A stretch of DNA of 43,688 nucleotides from Halioglobus sp. (GTDB taxonomy: Bacteria > Pseudomonadota > Gammaproteobacteria > Pseudomonadales > Halieaceae): contig JAGRIH010000025.1 of NCBI GenBank assembly GCA_020443345.1, positions 1 through 43,688 on the forward strand. Direction: 5' to 3'. The position numbers were made by a program, and so were the translations under genes. This document shows positions 19,333-28,406 of the stretch, one piece after another. The notes below the pieces were generated by a model. The model was not told the origin of the DNA and made no database searches. It saw only the letters and a program-made list of their open reading frames with translations. Every line of letters starts with the position of its first letter. Positions within the stretch are counted from its first letter, which is position 1.

Positions 19333-19595
19333 TGTTCCAACCACCTGATAACTTAGGGTCAGTGCCATCCAGGCGGCTCAAGGCAAGGCGCGGTCGCGCA
19401 GGCATAGTGGATCTATGTCAAGCGATTGCAACGTAGCATTGGGCCGCCTGGGTGGCACCCGAAGGGCAAGATCACAAGCCGTCATCTGCGGCGTTGCCGG
19501 TTTTTGACATAGAACCACTATGCCTTCAAACCGGCGCCTTGCATCTAACGGCTTGTGATCTTACTGATCCTAAGTTATCAGGTGGTTGGAGCACT
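19331..19595. repeat. Nested inverted-repeat element between rplT and pheS
   Basis: The outer arms are a perfect 21-bp inverted repeat (19337-19357 and 19569-19589), extending with single mismatches to 19331-19364 and 19562-19595. Inside are two adjacent hairpin arms. Arm 1 pairs 19362-19377 with 19443-19458 (15 of 16). Arm 2 pairs 19468-19482 with 19548-19562 (15 of 15). The loop regions of the two arms are inverted copies of each other, sharing GCAAGGCGC, GGCATAGTGG and CTATGTCAA. As single-stranded DNA or RNA it would form a three-way junction. It encodes no protein. It resembles mobile intergenic palindromes (REP/BIME- or MITE-like) seen in marine Gammaproteobacteria. Confidence 0.88.
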
Positions 19596-19649
19596 GGGTC
19601 CTCCCTGACCGCGCGTTTGCGGTTCGCTGGCTACATGTAAGACAACAAG

Positions 19650-19677
19650 GGAAAGGGCTCTGCTCTTTCCTTTTTTT
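19650..19677 (+). terminator. Intrinsic terminator or attenuator before pheS
   Basis: A 9-bp stem (19650-19658 with 19662-19670, one G-T pair), a 3-nt loop and seven T residues at 19671-19677 make a textbook Rho-independent terminator 44 nt before pheS. It may end the thrS-rplT transcript or act as an attenuator of pheST. I did not find a phenylalanine-rich leader peptide, so classical attenuation is not supported. TACAAT at 19701-19706 could be a -10 for pheS. Confidence 0.8.
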
Positions 19678-19693
19678 GTGCGCCCGGAATTAG

Positions 19694-20737
<1,044 letters not shown>

Positions 20738-20785
20738 CGACGACACTTATCGCTACCAGATAGTTGTGTAAGGAGAAAGCAAACA

Positions 20786-23161
20786 GTGAAGATAAGCGAA
20801 CAGTGGCTGCGCGAGTGGGTGTCCCCCGCCCTCACGACCGAGGAGTTGGCGCACCAGATCACCATGGCGGGACTGGAAGTGGACGCCATCGAGCAAGTGG
20901 CGGGCGCCTTCAGCGGCGTGGTGGTGGCCCGGGTCGTCAGCGCGGAACCGCACCCGGATGCCGACAAGCTGCGCGTGTGTCAGGTGGATACCGGAGAGGA
21001 AACGGTACAGATCGTGTGCGGTGCACCCAATGCGCGCGCGGGCCTGAAAGCGCCGCTGGCCCGGGTGGGCGCGGTACTGCCGGGCGATTTTCGTATCAAA
21101 CAGGCGAAATTGCGCGGGCTCGCCTCCCAGGGCATGCTCTGCGCGGAACAGGAACTGGGTCTGTCCGATGCCAGTGAGGGCCTGATGGAGCTTCCCGCGG
21201 ATGCACCCACTGGCGCGGACCTGCGCGATTACCTCGGACTCGACGACCGGGTGATCGAGATCGGGCTGACGCCCAATCGGGCCGACTGCCTGAGCGTTGC
21301 GGGCATCGCCAGGGAGGTGGGGCTGCTCAACAGCCTGCCGGTTACCGCACCGCAGTGCGAACAAGTGCAAAACGCACTGCAGGACACGCTGCCGATCGAG
21401 GTGCAGGCCCCCGAACGCTGCCCGCGTTATGTGGGCCGTATTATCCGCGGGGTGGACGTGTCGCGTCCCAGTCCGCTGTGGTTGCAGGAAAAGCTGCGCC
21501 GCTGCGGGCTGCGCCCCATCGACGCGGTGGTGGATGTGACCAACTATATCCTGCTGGAGCTGGGCCAGCCCATGCACGCCTTCGACGCCGACCGGTTGCG
21601 CGGCGGTATCATCGTGCGCACCGCGCAGGCCGGTGAGTCCCTGGCATTGCTGGACGGCCAGACGGTGGAACTCGACACCGACACCCTGGTGATCGCCGAT
21701 CACAGCGGCCCGGTGGCCATGGCCGGCATCATGGGCGGCCAGGCGACGGCAGTGGGCGATACCACTACCGATCTGTTTCTGGAGTCCGCTTTTTTCACGC
21801 CGCAGTTGCTGGCGGGCAGGGCGCGTGCCTACGGGTTGCACACCGACTCGTCCCATCGTTTCGAACGCGGAGTCGATTTTGCACTGCAGGTGAAGGCCAT
21901 CGAGCGCGCCAGCCGGTTGCTGCTGGAGATTGTCGGCGGTGAGCCGGGTCCGGTTCAGGAAATGGTTGCCGCAAAGCACCTGCCGGAGCGCCCAGAAATC
22001 GTCTTGCGCGCCGCGCGCATCCGCAAGTTGCTGGGCTTTGAGCTCGCCGCCGAGGAGGTGGAGCGCATTCTGGCCGGTCTGGGCCTGGGCGTCGTCGCAA
22101 CGGATGAAGGCTGGCAGTGCAGTGTGCCGAGTTGGCGCTTCGATATCGCGATTGAAGCCGATCTGCTGGAGGAGTTGGCCCGCGTCTACGGTTACAACCG
22201 GCTGCCAGTCAGCCACATCCGGGCCAATCTGGTGATGCGCTCGCAACCGGAAGCGATCTTGTCGAAGCGTGACTTGCGCCGCCACCTCGCCGCCCGCGGG
22301 TACCGCGAGGCGATTACCTACAGCTTTGTGGACCCCAGGCTGCAGCGCCTGTTCGACCCGCAGCTCGAGCCCATCGCGCTGAGCAATCCGATCTCGGCCG
22401 ACATGGCGGTCATGCGCACCAGCCTGCTGCCCGGTCTGGCCGGCGCCGTGCTGCGCAACACCAACCGACAGCAGCCCCGCGTGCGCCTGTTTGAAAGCGG
22501 TCTGCGTTTCGTTGCGGGGCCGTCCGGGCTGCAGCAGATTCCGACCCTGGCCATGGCCGCCACGGGCGAGCGTTACCCCGAGTCCTGGGCGGTTCCCGCA
22601 CAGCCAGTGGATTTTTTTGATATCAAGGGCGATGTGGAGAGTCTGCTGGCACTTGCAGGGGCGCGTTCTGGCTTCACCTTTGAGGCCGGTGAGCGCCCCG
22701 CGCTGCACCCGGGCCAGACCGCGCGCATCATCCGCGAGGGGCAGTGCGTGGGCTACCTCGGCGCGCTGCACCCGTCGGCCTGCGCCGACCTCGATCTCGG
22801 CGCGCCGTTATACGTGTGTGAGATCGATCTCGAAGCCGTCGTGCAAGGCGTACTTCCGGCTTTTAGCGAACTCTCCCGATTTCCGGAAGTTCGCCGCGAT
22901 TTGGCGGTGGTGGTCGACCAGTCTGTCCCGGCTGCGGAACTGATGGCAAATGTTCGTGCCATAGCAGGGGCTTACCTCACTGACTTAAGGTTATTTGATG
23001 TCTATGAAGGCAAAGGTATTGATCCTAAAAGAAAAAGCCTTGCATTGGGTTTGACATTCCGCGATCAATCGCGCACTCTTGGCGATGAGGATGTCAATAA
23101 AGCCATCGGTCAAGTCATTGATCTGTTGGAGAAAAAATATAAAGCCGAGCTCAGGAACTAG
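20786..23161 (+). CDS. pheT: Phenylalanine--tRNA ligase beta subunit
   Basis: 791 aa from GTG 20786 with AAGGAGAAA upstream. Domains in order: EMAP/OB tRNA-binding domain (about 40-150, [22 protein letters not shown]), the B3/B4 editing region that hydrolyses Tyr-tRNA-Phe (about 210-370), the B5 helix-turn-helix domain (about 400-470), a catalytic-like core without the active site (about 480-680), and a C-terminal ferredoxin-fold anticodon-binding domain ([20 protein letters not shown] to the end). The last 250 bases are noticeably more AT-rich than the rest. It pairs with PheS, and ihfA follows after 8 bp, a conserved arrangement. Confidence 0.98.
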   Translation: MKISEQWLREWVSPALTTEELAHQITMAGLEVDAIEQVAGAFSGVVVARVVSAEPHPDADKLRVCQVDTGEETVQIVCGAPNARAGLKAPLARVGAVLPGDFRIKQAKLRGLASQGMLCAEQELGLSDASEGLMELPADAPTGADLRDYLGLDDRVIEIGLTPNRADCLSVAGIAREVGLLNSLPVTAPQCEQVQNALQDTLPIEVQAPERCPRYVGRIIRGVDVSRPSPLWLQEKLRRCGLRPIDAVVDVTNYILLELGQPMHAFDADRLRGGIIVRTAQAGESLALLDGQTVELDTDTLVIADHSGPVAMAGIMGGQATAVGDTTTDLFLESAFFTPQLLAGRARAYGLHTDSSHRFERGVDFALQVKAIERASRLLLEIVGGEPGPVQEMVAAKHLPERPEIVLRAARIRKLLGFELAAEEVERILAGLGLGVVATDEGWQCSVPSWRFDIAIEADLLEELARVYGYNRLPVSHIRANLVMRSQPEAILSKRDLRRHLAARGYREAITYSFVDPRLQRLFDPQLEPIALSNPISADMAVMRTSLLPGLAGAVLRNTNRQQPRVRLFESGLRFVAGPSGLQQIPTLAMAATGERYPESWAVPAQPVDFFDIKGDVESLLALAGARSGFTFEAGERPALHPGQTARIIREGQCVGYLGALHPSACADLDLGAPLYVCEIDLEAVVQGVLPAFSELSRFPEVRRDLAVVVDQSVPAAELMANVRAIAGAYLTDLRLFDVYEGKGIDPKRKSLALGLTFRDQSRTLGDEDVNKAIGQVIDLLEKKYKAELRN

Positions 23162-23169
23162 ACGGGAAC

Positions 23170-23472
23170 ATGACCGCTCTGACAAAATCTGAAATGGCTG
23201 AACGCCTGTTTGAGGAGCTGGGTCTCAACAAACGGGAAGCCAAGGAGATTGTTGAGCTCTTTTTCGAGGAAATTCGCACCTCCCTCGAAAACAACGAGCA
23301 GGTGAAGCTGTCCGGTTTCGGCAATTTCGACCTGCGCGACAAGAGCCAGCGCCCCGGCCGCAACCCCAAGACCGGTGAGGAGATACCCATCTCCGCGCGC
23401 CGGGTCGTCACCTTCCGTCCCGGCCAGAAGCTCAAAGCCCGAGTAGAGGAATATGCTGGAACCGAGCAATAA
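23170..23472 (+). CDS. ihfA: Integration host factor subunit alpha
   Basis: 100 aa, typical of IHF-alpha ([47 protein letters not shown]). It is half of the IHF heterodimer that bends DNA by inserting a beta-arm proline (in the RPGRNP segment) at specific sites. IHF assists recombination, transcription and replication. It is cotranscribed with pheST, as in other gammaproteobacteria, and overlaps the following merR gene by 20 bp. Confidence 0.98.
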   Translation: MTALTKSEMAERLFEELGLNKREAKEIVELFFEEIRTSLENNEQVKLSGFGNFDLRDKSQRPGRNPKTGEEIPISARRVVTFRPGQKLKARVEEYAGTEQ

Positions 23473-23818
23473 CAACGAACTGCCCGCAATCCCCGGTAAG
23501 CGGTATTTCACCATCGGCGAAGTGAGCGAGCTGTGCGCGGTCAAACCGCACGTGCTGCGCTACTGGGAGCAGGAGTTTCCGCAGCTCAAGCCGGTCAAGC
23601 GGCGCGGCAACCGGCGCTATTACCAGCGCAGCGACGTGCTCACCATCCGCCAGATCCGCAGTCTGCTGTACGATCAGGGTTACACCATCGGCGGCGCCAG
23701 GCAGCGCATGACGGAAGAGGGCGACGACAGCAGCAAGCCCGCTGCAATACAGGCCGCGATCAGAGAAACCATCGATGACCTGGAAGACGTCCTGAAGGTA
23801 TTGGGCCCCGGTGGATAG
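23453..23818 (+). CDS. MerR-family transcriptional regulator downstream of ihfA
   Basis: 121 aa. The N-terminal winged helix ([51 protein letters not shown], about residues 17-75) is standard MerR. The short C-terminal part is acidic and helical, with no cysteine cluster, so metal sensing is unlikely. A small MerR-like gene at this position is conserved after ihfA in many gammaproteobacteria, but its regulon is not known. Its start lies 20 bp inside ihfA. Confidence 0.9.
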   Translation: MLEPSNNNELPAIPGKRYFTIGEVSELCAVKPHVLRYWEQEFPQLKPVKRRGNRRYYQRSDVLTIRQIRSLLYDQGYTIGGARQRMTEEGDDSSKPAAIQAAIRETIDDLEDVLKVLGPGG

Positions 23819-23867
23819 CGGGTTAAATGGCGGGTTAAATAGCCTTTGTATCACACCCGGTATTGAG

Positions 23868-23873
23868 TATAAT
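23868..23873 (+). promoter_or_regulatory. -10 box of tRNA-Pro
   Basis: A perfect TATAAT with a GC-rich discriminator (GCCGCCC) lies 21 nt before the tRNA 5' end, the expected distance for a tRNA gene start. A weak TTGTAT at 23846-23851 could act as -35 (16-nt spacer). Confidence 0.7.
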
Positions 23874-23894
23874 GCCGCCCTCGCCGAGCGAGCC

Positions 23895-23971
23895 CGGGGC
23901 GTAGCGCAGTCTGGTAGCGCACCACACTGGGGGTGTGGTGGTCGTAGGTTCAAATCCTGCCGTCCCGACCA
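23895..23971 (+). tRNA. tRNA-Pro (GGG)
   Basis: 77 nt with acceptor stem CGGGGCG/CGTCCCG, discriminator A and encoded CCA. The anticodon stem CCACA/TGTGG encloses the loop CTGGGGG (anticodon GGG), and the T arm contains GGTTCAAATCC. It is a common phage and island integration target. The gene content changes from housekeeping to accessory immediately downstream. Confidence 0.97.
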
Positions 23972-24006
23972 AATACCTCTCAAACAACATCATGTAACGT
24001 CCCTAA

Positions 24007-24030
24007 GGCCCTGTAAATCAGGGCTTTTTT
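24007..24030 (+). terminator. Rho-independent terminator after tRNA-Pro
   Basis: Stem GCCCTG/CAGGGC (24008-24013 with 24019-24024), loop TAAAT and a run of six T at 24025-24030. It ends the tRNA-Pro transcript. Between here and the promoter module at 24213 I see no gene or clear structure. Confidence 0.85.
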
Positions 24031-24212
24031 GTTTGTCATTCTGGATGCGCTAGCAGCGCAGTCAATCTCCGTGACTTCTCGATTGATAGCCAGTATTTCG
24101 CTGTACAGCGGTGGTCACTTATGGGCATCAGGCTGATCTGTCCCGGCTAAACTGCCACTCGATTTGGGGAGGTCCCGCCGGTAAAAAATCGGGTGGAACA
24201 GCTCGGGCCCGC

Positions 24213-24290
24213 ACGACGCGGGAGATCGAGCCCAAGTTTACTCACTTGTAAAATGTCAGACTGCCACATGTAAATTGATCACCTTATAGT
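24213..24290 (+). promoter_or_regulatory. Shared promoter module, copy 1 (before tal remnant/gnd operon)
   Basis: In order: ACGACGCGGG (24213-24222, the right half of a CCCGC-N5-GCGGG inverted repeat), GTTTAC (24236-24241), N6, GTAAAA (24248-24253), a second TGTAAA at 24269-24274, and a -10-like TATAGT at 24285-24290. The same elements recur with identical spacing from GTTTAC onward at 30919-30973. GTTTAC-N6-GTAAA is an inverted repeat and the TGTAAA pair is spaced 22 bp, consistent with an activator binding just upstream of the polymerase. Confidence 0.65.
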
Positions 24291-24310
24291 TGTTCTGGCC
24301 AGGCAAGCAT

Positions 24311-24585
24311 GACACAAACAGCACCCTTGCCGCCGCAAAGCAGCTGCACGGAAGCAGCGGCAGACCCAATCTCTGCATTAAGATTCCCGGCACCAAGGAG
24401 GGGCTGTCGGCGATCGAGGAAGCGATTTTTGCTGGCGTGCCAGTCAACGTGACGCCGCACTTGCCCGTTTTGTCGAGGCCGGTGTGGATATCGATGCGCT
24501 CGCCACATGGCTTCAGGTTGACGGCGCGCCGATTCCGGTCGCCATAAAGACGCAGAAGGAGAATGACCAGTGCAACTTGGAATGA
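24311..24585 (+). pseudogene. tal: Transaldolase remnant with large internal deletion
   Basis: Frame 2 from about 24311 reads DTNSTLAAAKQLH, then RPNLCIKIPGTKEGLSAIEE and AGVPVNVT up to 24454: the transaldolase segment that holds the Schiff-base lysine region (IKIPGTKEG). At about 24451 the sequence jumps to frame 1, DAALARFVEAGVDIDALATW and LQVDGA, which is the C-terminal end of transaldolases, and stops at 24583-24585. The N-terminal third and the middle of the enzyme are missing and the frames do not match, so no functional transaldolase can be made. The remnant sits between the promoter module and gnd, where intact relatives have tal, which fits a pentose-phosphate operon that lost this step here. 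Confidence 0.75.
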
Positions 24586-25589
24586 TCGGTTTGGGACGGA
24601 TGGGGTCGAACATGGTTCGTCGTCTCCTGGAGGGCGGCCACGAATGCGTGGTTTACGACAAGTCAGCCGAGGCGGTAGCAGAATCGGCCCGGGAAGGGGC
24701 CGTCGGCGCCGGATCGACAGCAGAACTCCTCGAGAGACTGGCAAAGCCGCGCGCGGTCTGGCTGATGGTGCCGGCTGGCGCAGTCGATAAAGCGATCGCC
24801 GATCTGCTGCCGCATCTGGAATGCGGCGACATCCTGATCGACGGCGGCAATTCCTACTATGTCGACGACATCCGCCGCGCCAAGGCGCTGGCCGAGAAGG
24901 GCATCCATTACCTGGATATCGGCACCAGCGGCGGCGTCTGGGGGCTGAAGCGCGGCTATTGCATGATGATCGGTGGCCACGAGGGCGCGGTGGAGCGCCT
25001 CGACCCAATCTTTGCGAGCCTCGCGCCGGGCCGTGACGACATCGCGCCCACCCCGGGCCGCGACAATGCCAAATCCACCGCCGAGGACGGTTACCTGCAT
25101 TGCGGGCCCAGCGGTGCGGGTCATTTCGTGAAGATGGTGCACAACGGGATCGAATACGGTCTGATGGCCGCCTATGCCGAGGGGTTTGCGGTGCTCGAGC
25201 GGGCTAACATCGGTAATCAGACGGGCGAAATCGATGCAGAAACGACGCCGCTGCGCGACCCGCAACACTATCAGTTCGACTTCGATCTGCCGGAAATTGC
25301 GGAAGTCTGGCGGCGCGGCAGCGTGATCGCCTCCTGGCTACTCGATCTGACGGCGACGGCGCTGGCCGTGGACCCCGCCCTTGGCCAATTTTCGGGCCGG
25401 GTATCGGATTCCGGCGAGGGGCGCTGGACCATCAAGGCCGCGATCGACGAAGGCGTACCGGCCCATGTCCTGTCAGCGGCGCTCTACCAACGCTTCGCCT
25501 CGCGCGGCGAGGCGGAATTCGCGGACAAGCTATTGTCGGCCATGCGCTTCGAATTCGGTGGGCATTTGGAAAAGCCGAGCGGGGAATGA
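24570..25589 (+). CDS. gnd: 6-phosphogluconate dehydrogenase (decarboxylating), short form
   Basis: 339 aa from GTG 24570 ([15 protein letters not shown]), with AGAAGGAGAA upstream. It oxidises and decarboxylates 6-phosphogluconate to ribulose 5-phosphate. The Rossmann motif GLGRMG (7-12), the [11 protein letters not shown] and [13 protein letters not shown] substrate segments and catalytic K188 in [14 protein letters not shown] are intact. The length matches the short GndA class, often NAD-linked, rather than the 470-aa NADP enzyme; cofactor use is therefore uncertain. The start lies within the last codons of the tal remnant. zwf follows after 50 bp. Confidence 0.95.
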   Translation: MQLGMIGLGRMGSNMVRRLLEGGHECVVYDKSAEAVAESAREGAVGAGSTAELLERLAKPRAVWLMVPAGAVDKAIADLLPHLECGDILIDGGNSYYVDDIRRAKALAEKGIHYLDIGTSGGVWGLKRGYCMMIGGHEGAVERLDPIFASLAPGRDDIAPTPGRDNAKSTAEDGYLHCGPSGAGHFVKMVHNGIEYGLMAAYAEGFAVLERANIGNQTGEIDAETTPLRDPQHYQFDFDLPEIAEVWRRGSVIASWLLDLTATALAVDPALGQFSGRVSDSGEGRWTIKAAIDEGVPAHVLSAALYQRFASRGEAEFADKLLSAMRFEFGGHLEKPSGE

Positions 25590-25639
25590 GGGGCACGCCG
25601 GCGAGTCTAAACGGAGCATGAAGGAATTAAGGTGGGACA

Positions 25640-27208
25640 GTGACAGGCAGGAAGCAGAACGAATCCGACAAGAGCGCGACCGTTGATGGCGCGCCCGTTG
25701 CGCCGCCCTGTGCGATGGCGATCTTCGGCGCGGCGGGCGATCTCACCAGGCGGCTGGTGGTGCCCGCACTTTACAATCTGGCCTGCGCCGGGCGCCTTCC
25801 CGACGCGTTCCGCCTGGTCGGCGTGGATCTGGCACAGCAATCCGGGCAGGACTGGGCCGAGGGCCTGGGCGAGACGATGCAGCAATTCGTCACCCGGGGC
25901 GGCGGCGAGTTTTCGGCCGACCATATCGACCGGAATGCCTGGCGGTGGCTGACACAGCGGATGAGCTATATCCAGGGCGATCTGACCGATCCCGGCCTCT
26001 ATGACCGGCTGGGGGCGCATCTGGAAGAACTTGCGCAGACCGGGAAGACCGGCGGCAACGTGATTTTCTACCTCGCAATCGCGGACCGGTTCTTTGCCAG
26101 GGCAGTCGCGGGCCTCGGCGCGTCCGACCTGACACACGAGACAGACGGCCAGTGGCGGCGCGTCGTGATCGAAAAACCCTTCGGCCACGATCTGGCTTCG
26201 GCGCAGGCGCTCAATGCCGAGATTCTCAAGACGCTGACGGAAAGCCAGATTTACCGCATGGATCACTTTCTGGGTAAGGAGACGGTGCAGAACATCATGG
26301 CGCTGCGCTTTGCCAACGGGCTGTTTGAGCCCTTGTGGAATCGCGAGCATATCGACCATGTCCAGATCACGGCGGCCGAGACGGTGGGCGTCGAACATCG
26401 TGGCAAGTTCTATGAAAGGACCGGTGCGCTGCGCGACATGGTGCCGAACCACATGTTCCAGCTTTTCTCGATGACGGCGATGGAGCCGCCGATTTCCTTC
26501 GACGCCGACGCCGTGCGCGACAAGAAAGCCGAAGTGATTCAGGCCATCCGCCCGCTGACCCCACCCGAAGCGCTGCGTAACGCCGTGCGCGGCCAATACG
26601 ACGCCGGGACCGTTTCGGGAAACAAGGTCAACGCCTACCGGTACGAGCCCGATGTCGCCGCGGATTCAGTCGCGGAGACTTATGTCGCCCTGAAACTGGA
26701 AATCGACAACTGGCGGTGGGCCGGTGTGCCCTTTTATCTGCGCACGGGGAAATCCCTGAAATCCCGCCAGACCGAGATTGCGGTGCGCTTCCATCAGGCG
26801 CCCTACAGCCTGTTCCGGGGCACGGATGTGGAACGGATGCACCCGAACTGGATGGTGCTGCGCATCCAGCCCGATGAAGGCGTGGCACTGGCCTTCGCGG
26901 CCAAGCGGCCCGGCCCCACGGTGAGACTGGAGACGGTGCAAATGGATTTCGCCTACAAGACCTATTTCGACACGGCGCCGAGCACCGGCTACGAGACGTT
27001 GATCTATGACTGCATGATTGGCGATGCGACATTGTTCCAGCGGGCTGACAGTATCGAAGCGGGATGGCAGGCGGTGCAGCCGGTGCTGGACGCCTGGACC
27101 GAACACGCGCCCGACGGATTTCCAAACTATGGCGCCGGCTCGGACGGCCCGGCCGGGGCCGACGCTCTGCTGGCGCGCGATGGCCGCTCCTGGCGGCCCC
27201 TTTCTTAA
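25640..27208 (+). CDS. zwf: Glucose-6-phosphate 1-dehydrogenase
   Basis: 522 aa from GTG 25640, preceded by AAGGTGGGACA. It oxidises glucose 6-phosphate to 6-phosphogluconolactone, yielding NADPH. The nucleotide-binding segment IFGAAGDLTRRL (about 29-40), EKPFGHD near 178 and the active-site RMDHFLGKETVQNIMALRFAN block (about 205-225, with the catalytic His in the RMDHFLGKE signature) are present, as is FYLRTGKSL near 365. The length is normal. It lies between gnd and pgl in one direction and provides the entry step of the same pathway. Confidence 0.97.
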   Translation: MTGRKQNESDKSATVDGAPVAPPCAMAIFGAAGDLTRRLVVPALYNLACAGRLPDAFRLVGVDLAQQSGQDWAEGLGETMQQFVTRGGGEFSADHIDRNAWRWLTQRMSYIQGDLTDPGLYDRLGAHLEELAQTGKTGGNVIFYLAIADRFFARAVAGLGASDLTHETDGQWRRVVIEKPFGHDLASAQALNAEILKTLTESQIYRMDHFLGKETVQNIMALRFANGLFEPLWNREHIDHVQITAAETVGVEHRGKFYERTGALRDMVPNHMFQLFSMTAMEPPISFDADAVRDKKAEVIQAIRPLTPPEALRNAVRGQYDAGTVSGNKVNAYRYEPDVAADSVAETYVALKLEIDNWRWAGVPFYLRTGKSLKSRQTEIAVRFHQAPYSLFRGTDVERMHPNWMVLRIQPDEGVALAFAAKRPGPTVRLETVQMDFAYKTYFDTAPSTGYETLIYDCMIGDATLFQRADSIEAGWQAVQPVLDAWTEHAPDGFPNYGAGSDGPAGADALLARDGRSWRPLS

Positions 27209-27429
27209 ACAGGTAACGACGTGATGCCGGGAAGGACAAAGATATCGCTGCTTCTGGCTGCCGAAGACGGCACACTGGTCACTGAACAGCATGTAGTGCC
27301 CCAACACATTCGAACCGCGGTGAAAGGTCGGCGTGCAAACGGTAGCAGAGGTGTGATCAGCAGTGGCCGCCTCGCGAAAGTTTGCCCGAGGGATGAAATG
27401 TCTCATCCTGAACTGACGTAGGGCTGCCG

Positions 27430-28161
27430 ATGACGACGTTCAAGCGACACATCGAGCTGTTTCCCGACGCCGCCGCCATGGCGCATCATGTGGCCGAGCG
27501 GATGACAGCCGCGGCCCTGGCTGCCGACGGACCGTTTCGGGTATCCCTGTCGGGCGGTTCGACGCCAAAGGCGCTTTATGCGCTGCTGGCCAGCGCTGCG
27601 TTTCGCGATCGCTTCCCGTGGCCGCGCGTCCACTGGTACTGGGGTGATGAACGGTTCGTGCCGCACGACCACCCCGACAGCAATTTTCGTATGGCGCGCG
27701 AGACGCTGCTGGGCAAGGCGCCCGTCCCGCCGGACAACATCCACCCCATTCCGACCGATGGTGCCCCGGACGCGGCGGCCGCGCGCTATGCTGCGATGTT
27801 GCAGAAGACTTATGGCGGCAGGGCGCTGGCGCCCGAGGTGCCGCTATTCGACCTCACCCTGCTGGGGATCGGCGAGGACGGGCATACAGCCTCGCTGTTG
27901 CCGGGCCAGCCAGTGCTGGAGGAGCGCGAACGCTGGGTCGCCGCCGTGCCCCATGGCCGGCCGGAGATCCGTATCACCTTGACCTATCCGGTCATCGCCA
28001 GCAGCCGGCAGGTCGCGTTTCTGGTATCGGGTGCGGAAAAATCGGAGATTTTCCGCAAGATCCGCGGCGGCGACAGCCAGGTGCCCGCTGCCAGGGTCCG
28101 GTCGGACGGCGATCTCGTCTGGTACGCCGACCGCGCCGCTGCAGGCGAGCCACAGCCATGA
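27430..28161 (+). CDS. pgl: 6-phosphogluconolactonase (DevB type)
   Basis: 243 aa. It hydrolyses 6-phosphogluconolactone to 6-phosphogluconate, the step between zwf and gnd. Family motifs: VSLSGGSTPKALYALL (near 38-53), WYWGDERFVPHDHPDSNFRM (near 70-90) and GIGEDGHTASLLPG (near 146-160). The 221 bp between zwf and this gene hold no convincing ORF or promoter. Its stop overlaps the next small ORF as ATGA. Confidence 0.95.
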   Translation: MTTFKRHIELFPDAAAMAHHVAERMTAAALAADGPFRVSLSGGSTPKALYALLASAAFRDRFPWPRVHWYWGDERFVPHDHPDSNFRMARETLLGKAPVPPDNIHPIPTDGAPDAAAARYAAMLQKTYGGRALAPEVPLFDLTLLGIGEDGHTASLLPGQPVLEERERWVAAVPHGRPEIRITLTYPVIASSRQVAFLVSGAEKSEIFRKIRGGDSQVPAARVRSDGDLVWYADRAAAGEPQP

Positions 28162-28406
28162 GCGAGAATCGCCCCGACGGGAATGCCCCGGACCGCGATC
28201 TGATCGCCGCGCTCTCGGGCCAACCATCCAGTTGGCGCATGGCCGGGCGCTGCGCCGGCAACGGTGTCAAAAAGGAGCAGTGCACCGTGGCGAGCGCCTG
28301 GTTCGATGCCTATTCAGAGCTTATCGGGCGGCAGGTCGCACCCGGCAGGTCCCGGCCAGCGAGGCTGAAGGACGAAACAGGAGGTAGACCGCACAATGCA
28401 ATTTAA
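28158..28406 (+). CDS. Small ORF of unknown function between pgl and glucoamylase
   Basis: 82 aa. It begins at an ATGA overlap with the pgl stop and runs 11 bp into the glucoamylase gene, so it occupies the gap exactly. The product (MSENRPDGNAPDRDLIAALS, two cysteines, no membrane segment) is not recognised. In related operons a glucokinase can follow pgl, and this could be a decayed piece of such a gene, but the residues do not show a kinase motif. It may equally be non-coding spacer that happens to stay open. Confidence 0.35.
   Translation: MSENRPDGNAPDRDLIAALSGQPSSWRMAGRCAGNGVKKEQCTVASAWFDAYSELIGRQVAPGRSRPARLKDETGGRPHNAI

Noticed and set aside
19331-19595. Structured region as a T-box or riboswitch for pheST
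   Set aside because: Self-inverted loop copies and long perfect outer arms look like a palindromic repeat, and no T-box motif is visible; T-box control is also not typical of gammaproteobacteria.
20753-22771. 672-codon open frame antisense to pheT
   Set aside because: Low-complexity His/Gln/Arg product antisense to an intact, conserved pheT; no ribosome site or domain.
24256-25008. 250-codon minus-strand ORF over the tal remnant and gnd
   Set aside because: It is antisense to recognisable transaldolase and gnd sequence and is arginine/proline-rich.
27221-27421. 66-codon ORF between zwf and pgl
   Set aside because: No ribosome site, no recognisable features and no overlap with the neighbours that would suggest coupling.
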